This document shows positions 60,780-64,000 of a stretch of 64,000 nt of DNA, in pieces. How positions within the stretch are numbered: position 1 is the stretch's first letter; every line of letters begins with the position of its first letter. The stretch covers positions 744,001 through 808,000 of the forward strand of contig NC_015856.1 in the NCBI RefSeq assembly GCF_000221045.1, written 5' to 3'. A model generated the notes under the pieces. It ran no database searches. It was not told the DNA's origin and saw only the letters and a program-made list of their open reading frames with translations. Position numbers and translations under genes: made by a program. This stretch comes from Collimonas fungivorans Ter331 (GTDB taxonomy: Bacteria; Pseudomonadota; Gammaproteobacteria; Burkholderiales; Burkholderiaceae_D).

Positions 60780-61271
60780 ATGGCAATAGACGTTTATCTG
60801 CAAATCGATGGCATCAAGGGCGAGTCGACCGACAGCGCGCACAAGGACTGGATCGAGTGCAAATCGGTACAGTGGGAAGTGCTGCAGCCGAAGTCGGCAA
60901 CTGCATCCACCGGCGGCGGCCATACGGCTGAGCGTTGCGAGCACAAGGACATCGTCCTGACCAAGATCGCCGATCTGGCCACGCCGCTGCTGCTGCAGAA
61001 CTGCTCATCGGGCAAGACCATTCCGAAAGCCAAGTTTGAATTCCTGCGCGCCGACGGCAAGGGTGACCGCATCAAGTATTTCGAAATCGAGCTGGTCAAC
61101 CTGCTGATTTCCGATGTCACGCCATCGGTCCAGGAAGGCGACGTGCTGAGCGAGACTGTCAGCCTTAAGTACTCCCAGGTCAAATGGAAGTACACACAGC
61201 AAAAAATCGGCGGCGGTTCGGGCGGCAATACTTCCGGCGGCTGGGATCTGTCGACCAACAAGGTCGTGTAA
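60780..61271 (+). CDS. hcp: Type VI secretion Hcp-family protein
   Basis: 163-residue Hcp: MAIDVYLQIDGIKGEST start, the WIECKSVQWEVLQPKS region, HKDIVLTKIADLATPLLLQNC and the KYFEIELVNLLISDV strand. It would form the hexameric tube of the T6SS and be secreted. No other T6SS gene is in the window, so it is an orphan hcp. A Gly-rich C-terminal stretch (IGGGSGGNTSGGWDL) is present. It is followed by a strong terminator and therefore monocistronic. Confidence 0.92.
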   Translation: MAIDVYLQIDGIKGESTDSAHKDWIECKSVQWEVLQPKSATASTGGGHTAERCEHKDIVLTKIADLATPLLLQNCSSGKTIPKAKFEFLRADGKGDRIKYFEIELVNLLISDVTPSVQEGDVLSETVSLKYSQVKWKYTQQKIGGGSGGNTSGGWDLSTNKVV

Positions 61272-61291
61272 TTTTCCTGCACCGATAAAAA

Positions 61292-61318
61292 AACCGCAGC
61301 TTGCTGCGGTTTTTTTTC
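61292..61318 (+). terminator. Rho-independent terminator after hcp
   Basis: Stem AACCGCAGC (61292-61300) with GCTGCGGTT (61303-61311), preceded by A's and followed by eight or more T's. Confidence 0.9.
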
Positions 61319-61345
61319 GGGTTTTTTTGTTTACGCCGGCTCGGG

Positions 61346-61840
61346 CTAGGCATGCCGCCAGGCCGCGATGATGAACAGCGCGGAAGCGAGCAGGCAGCAT
61401 AGGGTCCGGACATGGTTCCAGCTGGTCCAGACACTGAGATAGTTTTGCCAGACCTGGGACGATTCCGGTTTGGATGGATCGACCACAGCTAGCGCGTTAT
61501 TGAGCGGAACGTTAAATCCCATCGTCACCAGGAAACCTCCTGCAAGATAGGACAAGCCGCCCGCCAGGAGCCAGCCTGCATACGGCTGCTGCCAGCGGAA
61601 AATGGCAAACACGGCCAGCGCCGCACAGACCACGGCGGTACCAAGGAATAAAAGCAGGAACAGCGGATTGAGCACCGTGATATTGACGGACTGCATGGCG
61701 GCGATTCCGCTGGCCGGCGCGATGCGAGACAGGGCGTTCATCACGAAATTGGAAAATGCGAAGAACAGCCCGCCCAGCAGCCCGCAGGCAAGCGCTGCAT
61801 ACAGTGAAATCGGGAACAACAGATTTTCAATGAAAGTCAT
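61346..61840 (-). CDS. DUF1772 membrane protein
   Basis: 164-residue protein with four hydrophobic segments and the DUF1772/anthrone-oxygenase-like features FFAFSNFVMNALSRIAPASGIAAMQSVN-type first half, FNVPLNNALA and the WTSWNHVRT segment with conserved Trp, Asn and His. Members of this family are small integral-membrane proteins, some acting as anthrone oxygenases. Function here unknown. Confidence 0.82.
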   Translation of the reverse strand: MTFIENLLFPISLYAALACGLLGGLFFAFSNFVMNALSRIAPASGIAAMQSVNITVLNPLFLLLFLGTAVVCAALAVFAIFRWQQPYAGWLLAGGLSYLAGGFLVTMGFNVPLNNALAVVDPSKPESSQVWQNYLSVWTSWNHVRTLCCLLASALFIIAAWRHA

Positions 61841-61948
61841 GTGAAGGTCTCCGTTGATATAAAACCGTAGATAGTCGCCCGCGTGGCTTGCAGCCGCCGC
61901 GCGGGCGTTGGCCCGGGTCTCTTTTTGTTGATTAGAGGCCGATTTCTA

Positions 61949-62068
61949 ATGTACCATGCTGATCCGTTTGAGCTTTGGCGCAGGCTTGCCATCAGGGGCG
62001 AGGCGCTGCCGCCGGCGCCAGGTTTCATCAAGCCTTCAGCAATGAGGGCTTTTTTATTTTTCCAGTAG
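61949..62068 (+). CDS. Possible small protein upstream of the symporter gene
   Basis: A 39-codon frame beginning at an ATG, whose middle (HADPFELWRRLAIRGEALPP) looks like genuine coding sequence. Its last third runs through a terminator hairpin and is probably not conserved. It has no clear ribosome site. It could be a remnant or a leader peptide. Confidence 0.3.
   Translation: MYHADPFELWRRLAIRGEALPPAPGFIKPSAMRAFLFFQ
62030..62060 (+). terminator. Terminator-like hairpin in the symporter leader
   Basis: Stem AAGCCTTC (62030-62037) with GAGGGCTT (62044-62051), one G-T pair, followed by a T-rich tract. It lies 136-165 bp before the symporter start with no supported plus-strand gene ahead of it. 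It could end a small RNA or leader, or act as an attenuator. Confidence 0.5.
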
Positions 62069-62195
62069 AACGTTGGTATTTTCGCAAAGTACGGTTTATT
62101 GCGTCAATGGCCATCTCCTCGCGATGCCGGCACAACCCGGGTCGACAGTTTTTGTATTTTTTGTATTTTTGTATGTCTAACGGCCGGATACGTAA

Positions 62196-63464
62196 ATGAA
62201 AAAAATTAAAGCAACGACTTGGATCATGGTCGGCATGGTCCTCGGGATCGTGGTCGGCTATATCTGCCACAACCTGGCGCCGGATGAAGCCGCGGCAAAA
62301 GAAATCGCCGGCTACTTCTCCATCATCACCGATGTATTCCTGCGCCTGATCAAGATGATCATTGCACCGCTGGTGTTCGGCACCCTGGTGTCGGGCATCG
62401 CCGGCATGAAGGACAGCAGCTCGGTGGGCCGCATCGGCGTCCGCGCCCTCGGCTGGTTCGTGATTGCTTCGCTGCTGTCGCTGGCGCTGGGCATGCTGTT
62501 TGTCAACGTGCTGCAGGTCGGCCATGCGCTCAACCTGCCGCTGCCTGCGGTAGGAGCAGACACCAAACTCAATACCAGCGGCTTCAACCTGAAGGATTTT
62601 GTTTCGCATGTGTTCCCGAGCAGCTTCGTCGACGCCATGGCGAAGAATGAAATCCTGCAGATCCTTGTGTTCTCGCTGTTTTTCGGGTTCGGCCTGGCGT
62701 CGGTCAAGGGCGAGGCCGGCAAGGCCGTCACCAACGCCGTCGACGGCCTGGTGCACGTGATGCTGAAAGTGACCGATTACGTGATGCGCTTTGCGCCGCT
62801 CGGCGTATTTGCCGCCATCGCCGCCGTCATCACGGTGCAGGGCTTCGGCGTGCTGACCACCTACGCCAAGTTCCTCGGCGGTTTCTACGCCGGGCTGGCG
62901 ACCTTGTGGGCGCTGCTGATCGCCATCGGCTACATCTTCCTGCGCGGTTCGATCTTCACCTTGCTGCGCCTGCTGAAAGAGCCGATCATGCTGGCGTTTT
63001 CCACCGCCAGCAGCGAAGCGGCTTATCCGAAGACCATGGAGCAGCTGGAAAACTTCGGCGTCAACAACAAGATCACCGGTTTCGTGCTGCCGCTCGGTTA
63101 TTCCTTCAACCTCGACGGTTCGATGATGTACCAGGCGTTCGCCGCCTTGTTCGTGGCGCAGGCCTACAATATTGAAATGTCGTTCGCCCAGCAGCTCACC
63201 ATGCTGCTGGTGCTGATGGTGAGCAGCAAGGGCATGGCTGGCGTGCCGCGCGGTTCGCTGGTGGTGGTGGCCGCCATCCTGCCGATGTTCCATTTGCCGG
63301 AAGCCGGCATCCTGCTGATCATCGGCATCGACCAGTTCCTCGACATGGGCCGCACTGCCACCAACGTGGTCGGCAACGGCATCGCCACTTCGGTGATTGC
63401 GAAGTGGGAAGGCGAGCTGGACGAAGACGCCGGCCGCCGGGCCCTGGAAAACAGCAGGGCCTGA
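62196..63464 (+). CDS. Dicarboxylate/amino acid:cation symporter (DAACS family)
   Basis: 422-residue transporter of the GltP/DctA family with about eight membrane helices. Signatures are RLIKMIIAPLVFGTLVSGIAGM, the hairpin-loop motif FSTASSEAAYPKTME, GYSFNLDGSMMYQ and SSKGMAGVPRGSLVV, then DMGRTATNVVGN. It imports C4-dicarboxylates or acidic amino acids with Na+ or H+; which cannot be told from the sequence. A terminator follows the stop. Confidence 0.9.
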   Translation: MKKIKATTWIMVGMVLGIVVGYICHNLAPDEAAAKEIAGYFSIITDVFLRLIKMIIAPLVFGTLVSGIAGMKDSSSVGRIGVRALGWFVIASLLSLALGMLFVNVLQVGHALNLPLPAVGADTKLNTSGFNLKDFVSHVFPSSFVDAMAKNEILQILVFSLFFGFGLASVKGEAGKAVTNAVDGLVHVMLKVTDYVMRFAPLGVFAAIAAVITVQGFGVLTTYAKFLGGFYAGLATLWALLIAIGYIFLRGSIFTLLRLLKEPIMLAFSTASSEAAYPKTMEQLENFGVNNKITGFVLPLGYSFNLDGSMMYQAFAALFVAQAYNIEMSFAQQLTMLLVLMVSSKGMAGVPRGSLVVVAAILPMFHLPEAGILLIIGIDQFLDMGRTATNVVGNGIATSVIAKWEGELDEDAGRRALENSRA

Positions 63465-63496
63465 CCGGCAAGACATGAAATGTAGAATCTGAGACA

Positions 63497-63521
63497 CAGC
63501 GCCCAAGAGGCGCTGTTTTTC
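63497..63521 (+). terminator. Terminator after the symporter gene
   Basis: CAGCGCC (63497-63503) pairs with GGCGCTG (63509-63515) around CAAGA, followed by TTTTT. Confidence 0.75.
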
Positions 63522-63583
63522 ATTCGAGAGTATGCTAATTTACCGGCATGCATTCTTCTATAAATGACCGGAAAGAAATCCTG

Positions 63584-64000
63584 ATGGAGCAATTGCGCAT
63601 CACCACCGAAGCGGCTGAACTGGATGTTCCGCTGATCCACCGTTTCCTGTCCGAGGAATCGGCATGGGCCCGCGGCATACCGCTGGCCACGGTCGAAGAG
63701 TCGATACGGAACTCCCTGAATTTCGGCCTGTTGGCCGGCGCTGGCCAGGTGGCTTATGCGCGCGTTGTCACCGACTATTCTACGTTTGCCTACCTGGTCG
63801 ACGTATTCGTGCTGGCCGAGCATCGCGGCAAGGGCCATAGCGCCAGGCTGATGGCTGCCGTCATGGAACATCCGCGGCTGCAGGGGCTGCGCCGCTTCAT
63901 GCTGGCGACCAGCACTGCCCACGGCTTGTATGCCAAGTTCGGTTTTGCGGCGCCGGCCCGGCCGCAATCGCTGATGGAGCGTTATGCGCCTGATGTATAT
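63584..64000 (+). CDS. GNAT-family N-acetyltransferase (3'-truncated by window)
   Basis: At least 139 residues of a small GNAT acetyltransferase, open to the window end. The segment YLVDVFVLAEHRGKGHSARLM carries the acetyl-CoA-binding R-x-x-G-K-G motif, and ATSTAHGLYAKFGF is the typical C-terminal GNAT core. ATG at 63584 is used; an in-frame ATG at 63548 is possible. The substrate is unknown. Only a few C-terminal residues are probably missing. Confidence 0.85.
   Translation, partial: MEQLRITTEAAELDVPLIHRFLSEESAWARGIPLATVEESIRNSLNFGLLAGAGQVAYARVVTDYSTFAYLVDVFVLAEHRGKGHSARLMAAVMEHPRLQGLRRFMLATSTAHGLYAKFGFAAPARPQSLMERYAPDVY

Noticed and set aside
62028-63506. 492-codon minus-strand open frame
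   Set aside because: Antisense shadow of the symporter gene, low-complexity His/Gln-rich product.
1-64000. CRISPR array, rRNA operon, prophage or plasmid origin
   Set aside because: No regularly spaced short repeats, no rRNA sequence, no phage structural genes and no replication genes were found. Only one tRNA is present.

Overview
The window is a bacterial chromosome segment. G+C is high in the housekeeping parts and clearly lower between about 29.6 and 36.2 kb and between about 46.4 and 47.9 kb. The gene content and order (ubiE-Tim44-ubiJ-ubiB, aspS-nudB, petABC-sspA-sspB, a non-discriminating-type AspRS, Burkholderiales-style FmdB and DUF502 genes) point to a betaproteobacterium of the order Burkholderiales, probably Oxalobacteraceae (Collimonas/Herbaspirillum-like). 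The placement is inferred from gene content, not from a search.

Backbone, 0-24.2 kb. The window opens inside an aminophosphonate catabolic operon (phosphonoacetaldehyde dehydrogenase, PhnZ-like HD oxygenase, FAD-dependent aminophosphonate oxidoreductase). Next come ubiquinone genes (ubiE, ubiJ, ubiB) with a Tim44-like membrane protein, a TPMT-type methyltransferase whose stop codon lies in a REP-like inverted repeat, a potABCD-type polyamine ABC transporter, fmdB, a DUF502 gene, aspS, nudB, an EEP-family nuclease/phosphatase, clsB, an ECF sigma/anti-sigma pair and mscL. The cytochrome bc1 operon petABC, sspA, sspB and a tRNA-Thr(TGT) gene close this part.

Accessory region, 24.2-49.7 kb. Degenerate copies of the tRNA-Thr 3' end plus its terminator recur at about 40.45 and 46.37 kb, so two tandem islands (24.2-40.5 and 40.5-46.4 kb) probably entered at this tRNA. 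No integrase is visible. Island 1 holds a LysR/MFS pair, a FrnE-type oxidoreductase, a complete IS1182-family element, and then a row of small unrelated genes (DUF6434-, DUF2199-, DUF7660- and SUKH-like proteins, a zinc-ribbon protein, a lipoprotein and several unknowns). Most of these genes are followed by a copy of a CGGCCA-containing repeat. The row looks like a cassette or orphan-immunity array. An AraC/SDR pair, small secreted proteins and a cupin follow. Island 2 holds a repeat-rich beta-propeller lipoprotein, another lipoprotein and a Tat-exported phospholipase C. Next is an AT-rich RelA/SpoT-domain gene framed by 26-bp inverted repeats, then a MarR/TetX-like monooxygenase pair. Two identical 139-bp MITEs share their termini with the IS1182-type element, and all three insertions are flanked by GGCC. 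One MITE replaces the C-terminus of the monooxygenase.

Flank, 49.7-64 kb. This part carries secreted and lipid-anchored proteins (DUF3298-like, tannase/feruloyl esterase, pyroglutamyl-peptidase-like), an alpha/beta hydrolase, LysR and two TetR regulators. It also carries a branched-chain amino acid-type binding protein, an orphan Hcp, a DUF1772 protein, a dicarboxylate/amino acid symporter and a GNAT gene cut by the window end.
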